Shown piece by piece: positions 34,119 to 45,699 of a stretch of DNA of 64,000 nucleotides (the stretch's first letter is position 1; each line of letters starts with the position of its first letter). The stretch is from Pseudeuparius sepicola (Eukaryota > Arthropoda > Insecta > Coleoptera > Anthribidae), in the NCBI GenBank assembly GCA_963920635.1, contig OY987303.1, forward strand, positions 13,556,175-13,620,174, written 5' to 3'. Under the pieces are notes generated by a model. That model did no database searches. It saw nothing but the letters and a program-made list of their open reading frames with translations, and was not told where the DNA came from. Position numbers and translations under genes: made by a program.

Positions 34119-34711
34119 ATAAAAATTTGGGAAATATACTAAAAAATAAGAATTTAAGATTAACGAGTGTATGTACAGGGTGTTCCCGTATATTTTCACC
34201 CACCCCTAGAGTCTTTATTTTTCGAGTTAGAAAAAAATTACTCGAATGAAAGTTGTAGGGTTTTTTCTGAACCGCTAGGATCTGTTACTAGATAAAACAA
34301 CTGCGCGTCGCCAATTAATGAAAAAATATAAACTTACTTTTTTTAATGGAACATCCTGTATATTTGTGGATTTTTGAATTGCACACATTTTTCCGATTCC
34401 AACAATATAAATATGTTATATGTTTGCTCTAAGCATTCGCATGATATTCAAAATTGCAGATAAATACGATCTTTATATTATTTAATCAAGGTTGCCATGG
34501 AAAAACATTTCAACTTAGTCAATCCATTATTTTTGGGACAATACACCTTGGTACCCCACAACTTTCATTTAAGTAATTTTTTCTAACTCGAAAAATGAAG
34601 GCTCATCTAGGGGTGGGTCAAAATATACGGGAACACCCTGTACATAAACTTATAAAAATTTAGGAAACATACTAAAAAAATAAGAATTTAAGATTAACGA
34701 GTGTATGTACC
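34119..34711. repeat. direct duplication of about 57-65 bp around a foldback
   Basis: ATAAGAATTTAAGATTAACG and GAGTGTATGTA occur at 34119-34175 and again at 34651-34711. The first copy stops exactly at the TA target of foldback F13. The order fits an older tandem duplication into which F13 later inserted at a TA. Confidence 0.8.
34176..34640. mobile_element. foldback element F13
   Basis: TA|CAGGGTGTTCCCGTATATT pairs with AATATACGGGAACACCCTG|TA; inner partners TTTTTCGAGTTAGAAAAAA and TTTTTTCTAACTCGAAAAA. Arms about 105 bp with high identity. Confidence 0.88.
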
Positions 34712-34714
34712 TAA

Positions 34715-35590
34715 CAGTATTTAGAAGAAAATTTAAAATGAACAGAATGAACAAAAAGTACCTATCATCGCGCATACACGTGTTTCTTGCTATTTGGCAA
34801 TCATCAGTACGGTGTAACGTAGAACCAAATCAAAAAGTCCAGGCATAGGCGCCTACTAAAAAATCTTTAGAAACCTTTAAAATATGTGTAATTAATGTAC
34901 TAAAAATCATATCTACAATTATTTAGAAATTCCTAAAACACGATTTTTAATGAAGTTCTTTTTTTCCACTCAATAGCCTGGTGATCAAAAATTGAGACAG
35001 CCACAAAATAGAGTCGGTTATTCCAGCTTCCAATTGAAAAACACTCTACATAGTTATAAAGAGGGCATTTTTCTTTGGAAACTATGGCCCAATTAGGGGA
35101 GATTATAGGATCATTTAGCTCAATTATCTTAGATTTTTATTTTAGATTTATTTTAATCAGTACTTTTGAATTTTTCATCTTATCATATCATGTATGGATA
35201 ATTGAGATTATTTAGTACCTATAGACATTAAAAATAATAGGACTGTATTTTTTGGATATATACTTACACACTTAAATGAGAAAATTATTTTTCTATTAAA
35301 CATTACAGACGGCTCGAAATAATAGTTTTTAAATATGACTTTTCGACTTAACTAAAGTAAATTTAAAGAATTATATTGAAATAGCAGAAAATGGATGATC
35401 TAGTACCTATACCTACTAGGTTAGCTATATGTACATAGACTTATAGTTACTGTTTTTTTCCTCTTGGGAACAATTTAAACAATGTAATTATCTTCGAATT
35501 AAAATTTCTAATAAACAATGCAGAGTCACAAATCAGACAAATTAACTAAACTTTTCAATTATCGATAGAATTTCTAATTTTTGTTTAGTG
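34715..35590. other. gene-free stretch
   Basis: AT-rich, nothing recognised. Confidence 0.45.
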
Positions 35591-35593
35591 GTA

Positions 35594-35757
35594 AAAACGT
35601 CATTTTACTTTGACGTGACATTATCTTTAAGAAAGGAGGAAGATTTATTCTCCGAAAGCTCAGGAAACAAATTTGTTGAAGATATTTTTTGAGTTACAAG
35701 TTCAAAGTTTAGTTCATTTACTGTTAAGAATTTATTAATTTTCCAGGCAACCATAAG
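35594..35757 (+). repeat. Penelope-like element terminal fragment, copy a
   Basis: TTGACGTGACATTATCTTT, GGAAGATTTATTCTCCGAAA and TTTCCAGGCAAC match the 3' terminal part of the Penelope copies at 36560-36985 and 48640-48850. Only the terminal repeat remains. Confidence 0.7.
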
Positions 35758-36559
35758 AATATATGTTAGCTATCGGAATCTTCAAGCAAGATAAGCAGTT
35801 TAATTTTAAATTATTATAGGCAACATTTTAAAGTAAGCATAATCTAAAACAATTTTATGATCATTTATAAGTACCTACCTTAGATAAATATATATAAGTA
35901 GATATATTTTCTATGCAACTAAACTTTATATCAGTTGTGCTATTGTGTTCCATATACCTACCTATTTTTACCCAACACAAGCATTGTCTTACACATATCC
36001 GGTCCTATTTCATACCTACTATACAAAACTCGTACATTGCATTGGCCTAACGAAATAAAAATATAATTGCAACGAAACAATTGGGTGAAAGTTTTTTGCA
36101 AGCAGAGCCTGTCAACCAGAATGCGCGCACTGAATTAGCAGATTGACAGGAGCTTTTTGTACGAAATTAGAAATCGTAAACATGGAACAATGAACACCTA
36201 GTGTTGAAATAAAGAACCTATAGGAGAATTGGCTGTTATTAGGGTTTTGTGTTAGAGTTTTTAGTAGTCTGGCATAAATGGGATATTGAGAATATATATA
36301 GACTGGATAATCGTTTTGGATTAATTTCTAGATTGGCAATTTACAAATAAAATTGTGTTGTTTTTGAAAGTAGGAATCACTTTTTGGCGTTGAAACGTAA
36401 ATTTATTTGGTTGTGAATTTCTCTATTGTTTGGATTTTGCTTCAATTTATCTTGTGTAAATCACAGCAGAGATAATAAACCTATAATTTCTAAAGTAAGG
36501 TAGGTAACTATAGATAGGTACCTATATTTATAATAAATAGCAAGTGTCATTAATGTTTC

Positions 36560-36985
36560 AAAAATAAGAGATTATCGGAAATTTCTTTGTGGCGCAAACA
36601 GATCCATTTAATTTTTTAATTGGGTTTCTCGCCACCAAACTGATTAAAAGACAACTTTTCAAGTTGCCTGGAAATTCATAAATTCTTAACAGTAAATGAA
36701 CCAAACTTTGAACGTTTAACTCAAAAAATAACTTCGACAAATTTGTTTTCTGAGCTTTCGGAGAATAAATCTTCCTCCTTTCTCAAAGATCATGTCACGA
36801 CAAAGTGAAATGACAGATGAATGAATGTCAAGTTAAAATGCCATAACAACAGAAACTATATCCTAGCCACCTGTCTGATATCTATTGTACCCTGTGTTCT
36901 ATCTAATTATCTATACTAACTTCTCTTTGAATAACTGGCAATGATATTTTATTGAATTCCACTGAGCATTCAGCAACACATCAGT
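36560..36985 (-). mobile_element. Penelope-like element 3' end, copy b
   Basis: Minus strand: end of the coding region (CTCAGTGGAATTCAATAAAA; TTGCCAGTTATTCAAAG) followed by the terminal repeat (ATGATCTTTGAGAAAGG; AACTTGAAAAGTTGTC; GTGGCGAGAAACCC). It matches 48500-48900 in reverse. Copies a and b face each other about 800 bp apart. Confidence 0.75.
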
Positions 36986-36989
36986 TGTA

Positions 36990-38515
36990 CGTATTTCCTA
37001 GAATAAATACCAATTCTTTAATTTTTCGTCTATTCCTACTCTTCTTTGAGAATAGGGTACTTGGCGAAATTTTACAAACTTGCTAAAACAATTCCTGGAC
37101 TAAGACCCTACGATTATTTAAAAAATATATATTTACCTAATTAGCAAGTAATTAGATTTTCTTTGAAATTTGGCGGGAAAGCACTTATGACGTCACAAGT
37201 GTTTTATACAGGCAATTTGGCAACATGGCGATACCATTGAAGTGTTCTGAGTCATAACCTTAATCTGCGGTGAAATATGCAAGGAAAGTTGAAATTTCAA
37301 AATTTTAACCTCAAACCCCCAGATTTAGAATACCCCGTGAAACCACATTTAGTCAAGAAGTGTTTTTTCGTAAATTTTCAGTAGCGTTTTTCTGAAATTT
37401 TTTTGGCAAGTTTGGGCCTAGGTATCTACGAAATTTGGGCTCAATATTTCTAAGCACTAAAATGGCGCCTTTATAAACGCACCTTCAAGATGGTCCCTAG
37501 CCCCAAGTTCTCCCTTTATTAATAACTCATAATACTATTTAATACTTTACTATTACTACAACATATAGGTACAAACCTTTGCAGTTTTATCCCATGAATT
37601 TCGGCAGACGCTAAAATCGGATTATTAGAAAAAAATTGTGCTACCAAAAAAGCATCCAATTTCGGCAAATTACGGATTACACTTTCCGGGTCCATGATAC
37701 CTTACACTACGGACCTCCTCCCTAAACCACTAACAACACGATAACTACGCAAACAATATATTATAATAATAAATATGTATCAATAACAAACTATAATAAA
37801 TCGCACAGATATTATCTACTAATTTTTGATTTAGCGACATACGGAATGACAGTTGGCAAGACGGGATGTCAACTGCCGATCAGAAAACCATGCATGTATT
37901 AGATGACATGTGGATAAATGTATATGGTTAGATGCCTAGGTGGGCGGGTGCCGTTGCCACATACGCGAAATTTTCCATATTATATTTCCTGAATATTTAT
38001 TGTATGTTCCATATAGAGATATTTTAATCCAAGTGTTACGTGAAAGAGATAAAGGATATAGTTTCCAGCGCGTGCGGCGTAAACAGACATCGTTTTCCTA
38101 TAGAGGAGTCAATATACCGAACATATTCGTAGTAAAAAGTCTTTATGTGCCAACATTTTTTTGTGCATTTGCCTTAGTTAAAGCTGAAAGGTTGCAATAC
38201 ATTAAGTAACAGATATTCATAGGCAAGCTGGAGACATTTGAATAGAAAAGTAAAATTTGCGTTTGTTCCACGGATTATTGCAAACGGGCACCGGCAACGT
38301 TGCAGTTCCGTTTCTCCTGAGAGGCACAGAGTTGCCACGTTTGGCGTTCTGGACAATAGAACGACGAAACTGTAGATTTTAGCCCGAACAAAATTGTGCA
38401 ACTTCGTCTTTAATTATCATAAATAAATAAGGGTTAAAAGTCGTTGTTTCATTTATTACGTGTTATGTTGGTGCATCTACTGTAAATCGAGTACAATTTT
38501 AGAGCAATTAAAAAT
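36990..38515. other. gene-free stretch
   Basis: Contains an 89-codon plus frame (37940-38209) without recognisable domain. The CpG-bearing stretch 38260-38400 (CGGGCACCGGCAACGTTGC) is too short to classify. Confidence 0.4.
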
Positions 38516-38519
38516 ATTG

Positions 38520-39125
38520 TCATGAACCCTATTGGTTTGGGCCTATCTCACAACATCCTATGATTGTTATTAAAATAGTGTTCATATATTTTTGAGTTCA
38601 AAATTTGATTTTGCCTGATATAATTTTTATTTTCTTTTAAACGAACGTTAAATGACCTACAAGTCTTTCCACATTCACAAGGAATTTTATAAATTTTTGG
38701 TTTTAAATACTGTTCTGATATTAACAATTGCCTATGCGTTTTAGCTTATCTGATAATCCAGGAATATAAGGAATAATTAAATTTACTGGTCGGTCCACCA
38801 GATTTATTTTTCTAATTCTATTAGCATTGCTATTTTGTTGGCAATTCTGAAAAACTTGCTCAATAAATTCAACAGGATAACTATTCTTCTCAAGAACATG
38901 TTTTATATATATGTTTAATTTCCTGTTCAAATTTTGTGTTATTAGAACAAATCTTTTTACCCGTGTTATACAAACTTTTAATTACTCTTTTCTATTACTC
39001 TTTCTTTTTTACTTTTTCAGTTAAACGGTCAAAGTTTCATTTATTTTCTTTTACGAATTTATGAATTTTTCAGAAAACTTTAAAAAGTTGTCTTTTAATC
39101 AGTTTGGTGGCGAGAAACCCAATTA
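38520..39125 (-). mobile_element. Penelope-like element fragment, copy c
   Basis: Minus strand: terminal repeat segment (39125-39010: GATTAAAAGACAACTTTTTA) joined directly to the end of the RT domain at 38930 (YPVEFIEQVFQNCQQN, then INLVDRPVNLIIPYIPGL). A GIY-YIG-endonuclease remnant follows (IPCECGK then TCRSFNVRL), lacking the residues between CGK and TCR that copy e has (FYVGE). The internal deletion removed almost all RT. Known: Penelope-like elements pair a reverse transcriptase with a GIY-YIG endonuclease. Confidence 0.78.
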
Positions 39126-39129
39126 AAAA

Positions 39130-40100
39130 ATTAATTGTAAGAGACTATCCATTTCAATTTACAGAAGAAAACATGCATTTTAAAAATAATTGTTGGTCTA
39201 ATAAGTAGAACGTATTTGCAATACAAAATTAAATAAAATGAGCACATTCTACAACTATATTTGAAACATTTTAGCCAGCATTATACTTTCCAAAGTGAGG
39301 CTTATTCTTTCCACATTCTAATGGTAACAGTAATGCAAAGTATGCCATTTTATTAGAGAATCTATGAATATAACCCTTGTCTCTCCATAAACAAGGATAT
39401 AACAGATTGTTTATAAAAATTAATAATGGTTTCCATGATTTCTAAAAATTAGACTTGACAATGTTGAGTCAACAAGTGCACAATAAGGCAACTGCCAAAT
39501 GAAACAAATTTATTTTATAGTTGAGATTGATTTCCAGCAATTATTTCCAGGAATTGAAGTAGTAAGTATGGTAAGTCAGTACCGATTTTGAAGAAAGCTG
39601 AATTATAAGCACCCCCCACTTATATAGCTTTATACAGGTAAGAACCGATGTAATTGTAGAATATTGGTTACGACAATTTTCAGTGGCGTGTTTCTAGCCA
39701 GAAAAGTAGGTACGTTTAATCAGGCCGTAAAATAAAAATTAAAGACTTATTTACAATTTGTCGCTATTGCACCTTGCTATCAGGTTCCTTATTCCCTTGT
39801 TGAATGTATCTACCCAAAGAACTTTCACAGTTTTCGAGATAGACTAATAAGAATAGGTCTAGGTATACTAAAATCAAATAACTCTTACGCCTGATGTAAA
39901 CAAGAACGTGTGCGTTGAGATTTTCGCCAGAGCCGGACTGAGGCATGACCTTTATTTAATTTTACTTTTTCAATATTGTTTACGTCAAAACATCGATAAA
40001 ATTATTTGTGACAGTCTCTACATAGCTGAAAACAACAAGATAGAACCGCATATCTACACTTTTGCGATCGAGTACATCCCCGTTGCCAGACGCGGTAATA
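39130..40100. other. gene-free stretch
   Basis: AT-rich; the frame at 39908-40258 has no recognised domain and runs into the inverted repeat at 40107. Confidence 0.4.
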
Positions 40101-40106
40101 TTTTAT

Positions 40107-40581
40107 CACGATACACTTACCCACGGTATGTCATTGCGCATCTTGTGACGTCAGTTGCGAATCAGAATTTAAATTGCTCCATATATTATGTTTTATACAG
40201 CAATAGATATTTTTTATGGGTTTTTGCTTATTTACTTATTTTAAACCTTTTCTTTTAAATGAATGGAAATCTATAGTACCTACTTAATTTCCGTTCCCTT
40301 ACTGTTTCTGTTATTATTTGGACAAACCTCCGACGGACAAACGCTGACTGCACATCCCGGCATTTCTGGCCTATTTTAAAGCAGTGTGGAGCTGGACTAA
40401 CGATCTGTCAGTTGTTTACACTTTTTTCTTGACACACTAAACTGTAAACTATAAAAAAATCGTAAAACACAACCGCAGCCGCTCATTATTTTGAATTAGT
40501 GATTCGCAACTAACGTAGATGCGCAGATTTGCCTTGTTTTCGGATTCGTTAGTGACATACCGTGCGGGTAAGTGTATCGTG
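40107..40581. repeat. foldback-like inverted repeat
   Basis: CACGATACACTTACCCACGG near 40107 pairs with CCGTGCGGGTAAGTGTATCG ending 40579; GCGCAT and GTTGCGAATCA also pair inward (right partners ATGCGC and TGATTCGCAAC). Arms about 65-90 bp with an extra piece in the right arm. The ends do not resemble the CAGGGTG class. Confidence 0.7.
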
Positions 40582-40584
40582 TAT

Positions 40585-42470
40585 TTTATTTCGTGAAACT
40601 TCATCGATTACGTGCTTTTATTTACGCCAGTCGTAAGATTTACTTGATTTTAGTATAGTAGTTCTATATTCATGTATAGTTTTTCTCTGTATTCATTAGT
40701 CCTTATAAAATTTTTGTAATTATATTTCTCTCTCATGGGTATCTCACAAACTTAAAATAAACTCGTAGATAAACTCGTAAAAAAACTGTGTAGAATACTG
40801 AAGTTAATAAACTGAAGACCTGACTGAAGCTTCCTGCTTAATATTTTAAAATTTACAAAATACGACTTTTGTTTTGAACTACATATGTAATGCCCACGTA
40901 ATGGGAATTGCAGGATTCCTAATGGAATCTAATTGGAATTATCGGGACTACTGAAGGTTCCTTTATCCAAGTGGGCATTAATATGCTCCTATTATTTTCA
41001 AGCCAGCGATTTTATTAATAAACCCTATAAATTTCATTAAAAATAACTATTATTAAAAATATACTTTTTGATAATTTATCCAGCGTAGGAAGTTAATTTT
41101 TTGTATAGGATGGTCACGAATACTTATTTCTGCTGTTTATATACAAAAACTGTAGTTATTCAAAACATTTCATCACTCAAGTCCAGAGTACTATAAATTT
41201 AATGATGTATCCGATTTAATATACAATAATCCATGTAGCTCAACGACAATTTTATAGAACATGTAGACAGCGAAAACATTTTGGCAGTGAGCTGTGCAGT
41301 TTGACAAAGCTAGACTATAGCTAGACTATATACATCGTGTTAGTCTTGGGACAATTCGTTCAAGATATAGAATGTAGCTACACCTACAGCTCATACACTG
41401 GCATAAGCTCCATTGAACTCGTTTTGACGTGCTGGTTCCAAAAACTTTTAAGCGCTTTTAATAGCCTAATCACCAGCCGATCCGTACATACCTAACGAGA
41501 AACTCCCGTAACCGGTGCCAATTAGACTGTGAAGGCTATTTTCGCACAATATCTCAAAAATTCGCCAAATTGTAACCCTTATATATACGTTAATAACCCA
41601 CCCCAAATCCTCGCTCTTTTGAAACCCATAGACACTGAATCTCGCCAAATTTCCTCTGGCTGCTGGCTCCTTTTGCTGAATCTTTCAATTCCCGCGATTT
41701 ATACAATTTCTGCTGACGCGCGGTCCCTTACCTAAATCGCACAATTTGGCAACGTGAATGCCGTAATCACAATGTTTAATACGGACTCATTTTCGAATTG
41801 AATACCGTCATCTTGGAAAATGTAATATTAATTTAAATTTAGTGCCCCGGCAGAGGCGTAGGGCAGAAGTTTGTGGTGAAAATGAACATAAAATTTATTT
41901 ATGGTTCATTATTTTGGAATGTGTTCAAACACGGGCATTTCGCAGTGCGATTATTAAGTTTAAAAAGTTTAGTTGAGAAGATTATTCCGCTTCACTTCAT
42001 TCAAAAAAGGGAACGTACCTTAAAGATGAAAGTAGCAAACAATTAAGTACTAATTAGGAACAAAAACGACTACCGTTTTAAAGAAACACTCCATATCAAA
42101 ATATTTATAATATGATACATTCTATCGACAATTTTGCCACTTTCCAGGGCCTCTTAGCTTCAAGTTAGTACTTACTTGATGTAGGTTGTTAATTATTCTG
42201 CTTAAGAGGCTACAAAAAAATGATCAGTTGACGAAACGTTTGCATAGTTTCGTTTCATAGCTTGTATAATCGACTATTTTGATTTGGTTGCCAGGGTATA
42301 ATCTTAATTCATAACAATTTTTTAATGGCATTTTTCGAAATCTCTTCTTATACGAATTTTAGTGGGGGAATGTGCCTCGATTTCGATTAGATCGTTTCGT
42401 TTTCATGTTATCCATCGTTTTAGTTGATAATAATTTAAAATAATAATAGATCTTTTTTAATAACGGCTGT
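40585..42470. other. gene-free stretch
   Basis: AT-rich; nothing recognised. A mildly GC-rich patch at 41460-41750 has no exon I can support. Confidence 0.4.
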
Positions 42471-42475
42471 ATTTA

Positions 42476-42604
42476 TATATCAATGAAGTAAAATAACGGG
42501 TATTTCAGCCAAAATCATGTGTTATTTATTCTTTACAATGAACCAAGCTTTCGGCCATATTTTTGGTTTTGGCTGAAATACCCGTTATATTTTACTTCAT
42601 TGAT
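42476..42604. repeat. short inverted repeat (129 bp)
   Basis: ATATCAATGAAGTAAAATAA pairs with a TTTACTTCATTGATAT partner and CGGGTATTTCAGCCAAAA with TTTTGGCTGAAATACCCG; arms about 40 bp, loop about 50 bp with AAGCTTTCGGCC. The loop word GGCCGAAAGCTTGG on the minus strand resembles the end of Penelope terminal repeats, but this is weak. Confidence 0.7.
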
Positions 42605-42882
42605 ATCTAATAATTTGAATTAATAATTAATGTCACAGCTTGAAAATCCGCTGAGTTTTTATAGGATTTTGGGCCCATGCTAGATCAATTCAGCGGAACA
42701 ATCTCTACCAACGATATATAGGAATATATTATGACTCACGCTAATGCAAATAGCACGGTTTTATTTTGCTTCTATACATTAGCGGGTCGATAGGAAGAAG
42801 ACGAGGTAGGTATTTTTTCATTGGCATTTCTTAAATTTAGTCTTTCCTATTTTGCAATACATAATAAAAAATAGTTGCTGTA

Positions 42883-43016
42883 CAGGGTGTTTCAAAATTC
42901 AGTATAAAGATTTTAAGGGCGTATAAATAAGACCTTTTTCCTATAAACATGTGCCGAAAATGCGTCACCTCTGAACTACAGCCATCCAAATTTGCGTGAA
43001 AGAAATCAATTATATA
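42883..43016 (+). repeat. truncated transposon left end
   Basis: TA|CAGGGTGTTTCAAAATTC at 42881-42883 begins an element that is cut at 43016 by the insertion of foldback F14 or ends there; no inverted partner was found after 44460. Confidence 0.5.
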
Positions 43017-44460
43017 CAGGGTGAGTTTTTTTCGATGCCCACTATGGGGATCTCGGAAACTAGCAGAGCTAGAACAAATGTTAAACGGGGAAAGAATTGC
43101 AGTTTTGAATGCTCAATCTAATGCACCTTCTGGATTTTTAAAAAAGTTCATGGCTCACCAGGTATTTTGAAAAGAGTGATTCTTTGCTATTTAATCAGAT
43201 CTCTGTAGCTCCGTTATTTCTGATTATACAGAAAAACTGTAGAGACAAAAATTGTAGATAATTATGGGCTTAATAAGATAATCTTATCCAATTTTTTATG
43301 TTGTTTGTTATTTTTGAGATATGACATAAACTTGTGTTTTTTAAATGTAAATCATAGTTGGATGTGGCCTTATAGAGTCGGCCATTTTTTTAGCTTTCCA
43401 AAAATACCATACTCGGCATAGTTATTATAAAAAATAAAGGGCTATGGCTAATTTTCTGTTTTTTTTTTTTAATTTTCACATAGTCAGCCATGGAATATTT
43501 TTATAATTACGTTCTATTTTCTAATTAGACATACTTCAAACTTTCTAATATTTTGTTTTTAGCTGGTAACAAAATGTAACAAAATAAAAAAAAATAATAA
43601 AAAAAACTCAAATTCAAATTATTATTATTTTAAAAGGTCACCTTTTGAAATAAAAAAAAAGGTGCTCAAACAATCCACCATTATTATTTATGCAAATATT
43701 GCATCTTTTTAAAACTGAATTTGTCGCCTTTATTAGAGAGCGTCTGTCAATACTGGCAATTGCTTCTAAAACAGCTGTTCTTAATTCAACAATTGTCTCA
43801 TACTTTATTTTGTACTGTTCCCCACAAAAAGAAATCCAAAACAGACAAATCTAGGTAATTTCTTACGGGCAAATAATTATGTGGTGGAGCTCCATCATGA
43901 TAATTTTTGTTTTATTTTGTTACATTTTGTTACCAGCTAAATATGTCTTATTATAAAATAGAACGTAATTATGAAAATATTCCATGGCGGACTATGTGAA
44001 AAATTAAAAAAAAAATCAGAAAATTGGCCATAGCTCTTTTATTTTTTATAATAACTATGCCGAGTATTATATTTTTGGAAAGCTAAAAAAATGACCGACT
44101 TTATAAGGCCACAGCCAACTATGATTTACATTAAAAAAAAACACAAGTTTATGTCATATCTCAAAAATCACAAACAACATAAAAAATTGGATAAGATTAT
44201 CTTATTAGCCCAAAATTATCTACAATTTTTGTCTCTACAGTTTTTCTGTATAATCCGAAATAACGGAGCTACAGAGATCTGATAAAATAGCAAAAAATCA
44301 CTCTTTTCAAAAAATCTAGTGAGCCATGAACTTTTTTAAAAATCCAGAAGGGGTATTAGATTGAGCATTCAAAACTGCAATTCTTTCCCCATTTAACCTT
44401 TGTTCTAGCTCTGCTAGTTTCCGAGATCCCCATAGTGGGCATCGAAAAAAACTCACCCTG
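43017..44460. mobile_element. foldback element F14 (1444 bp), complete
   Basis: TA|CAGGGTGAGTTTTTTTCG pairs with CGAAAAAAACTCACCCTG|TA. Arms of about 550 bp are the same as in F12 (TGCCCACTATGGGGATC; TTCTGATTATACAGAAAAAC). The loop carries a minus-strand transposase piece. The complete ends make this the reference copy of the family. Confidence 0.9.
43661..43899 (-). pseudogene. transposase remnant in loop of F14
   Basis: Minus strand from 43899: HDGAPPHNYLPVRNYL, a deletion, then DLSVLDFFLWGTVQNKV, a one-base frame break, then ETIVELRTAVLEAIASIDRR and LKRCNICINNNGGLFEHL. The deletion removed the WIGRxxPISWQPRSP stretch that F12 keeps, while F14 keeps the DFFLWG stretch that F12 lost. Catalytic order: Asp in HDGAPPH, Asp in LDFFLWG. 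Confidence 0.82.
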
Positions 44461-44989
44461 TATTTTAACTGTGCCTACATTTACTCATCAAATCTCCTGA
44501 AAATTTGCAAACCCGTTTCTTTAGACCACAAGCCGCACAGCTAGGCATAATAACTCGAAAAAGTATCATATATACCTACTATAGGCACCTATCACCGAGT
44601 CAGATATCAAAATATTGTGTAAAAACTTGGTTCCTACACAGGGCGATTTCAGAAAGATATATAATGCAAAATTTCTCTTGGCTCTTCAGAAATTTCTCAG
44701 TGTTTACAAGCAAACTCGGACATATTTATTTCAAATGAGGACAATACATGAGTTATCAAACTAAAGTGCAGTATTTTTCATTTTAATTCTTACAAAAAGA
44801 AAGACCGTGGGCGTATGATATTACTGATAATCTATTCACGCCTATTTCAGTACCTACCTATTATTGAGAGAACGTTGATTGTTGAACGTTGAATAAATCC
44901 CTAGGTATATTCTGGTGCTGTATTCAGGCACGGTAATACCATGATGCTCAAAATATGTTTTGCAACTTTTTCGAGAACTATAACTTAAT

Positions 44990-45340
44990 ATAATTTGGGG
45001 AAGATTTTTGACAGCACGCCCCTGCGCCAAATGCGGTATTAATTTAAATTTTGCACCGCTCCGCTGACTTGGCTCTGCCTTTGAGGAATAATAATTCGTA
45101 TTTATGGGTGGCGGGCTCTGGCCCGGAGACATTTTATTTAATCCATTCTTTGAGGCTGGCTGGAACTTTTCAAAGATATTCGTGCGCTAAGAAGGCGGCT
45201 AGGCGGAGGTATCTGAAAGGGGCAGGACCCCGCCTCGCCTCGGGATACCGGCTCAAATTGGGAATTACACAAAAGGGCCTTATTAGGAGGCGAAATTATA
45301 TTTCCGTAAATATAAAATAATTAATTTGAGAACTCCAGCG
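44990..45340. promoter_or_regulatory. GC-rich island 8, upstream of Vsx
   Basis: Moderately GC-rich block (GGCGGGCTCTGGCCCGGAG; GGACCCCGCCTCGCCTCGGG) ending in AAAATAATTAATTTGAG. It lies 11.7 kb upstream of the Vsx promoter, between a foldback and a Penelope relic. Confidence 0.38.
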
Positions 45341-45699
45341 AAGGATTTCTGCAACTTTGGAGAGCGTAATCGAGTTTGGAACTTGAGTTTTCATAGTTTG
45401 TGTGGGTATTTTCTGAGAAATCGTTTAGAAATTTATTATTTGCAACCTTGGGTTGACATTTTGAATTAAAATAGAAAATTGCGATGCTTATTGTGTGCGA
45501 TGATTGAATTTTAGCTTAACACAGTGAAAAAGAAAAAATATTCATATATACCTATATGGAAATATAGGTACATATTACAAAAGTGTTTAGTTTTATTCAT
45601 TTAGTTTTTTAATCTATCAGAGAACTTGCCATTTCCGAAAAGTTAATTTTGGTAAAAGGGTTAAAGAGTCAGGTCAAAAATAATCTTAGACAAAAATTT

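Noticed and set aside
37940..38209. 89-codon plus frame with Cys/His near the start
   Set aside because: Too little pattern for a zinc finger and no supporting context.
39908..40258. 116-codon plus frame
   Set aside because: Overlaps the arm of an inverted repeat; no recognisable domain.
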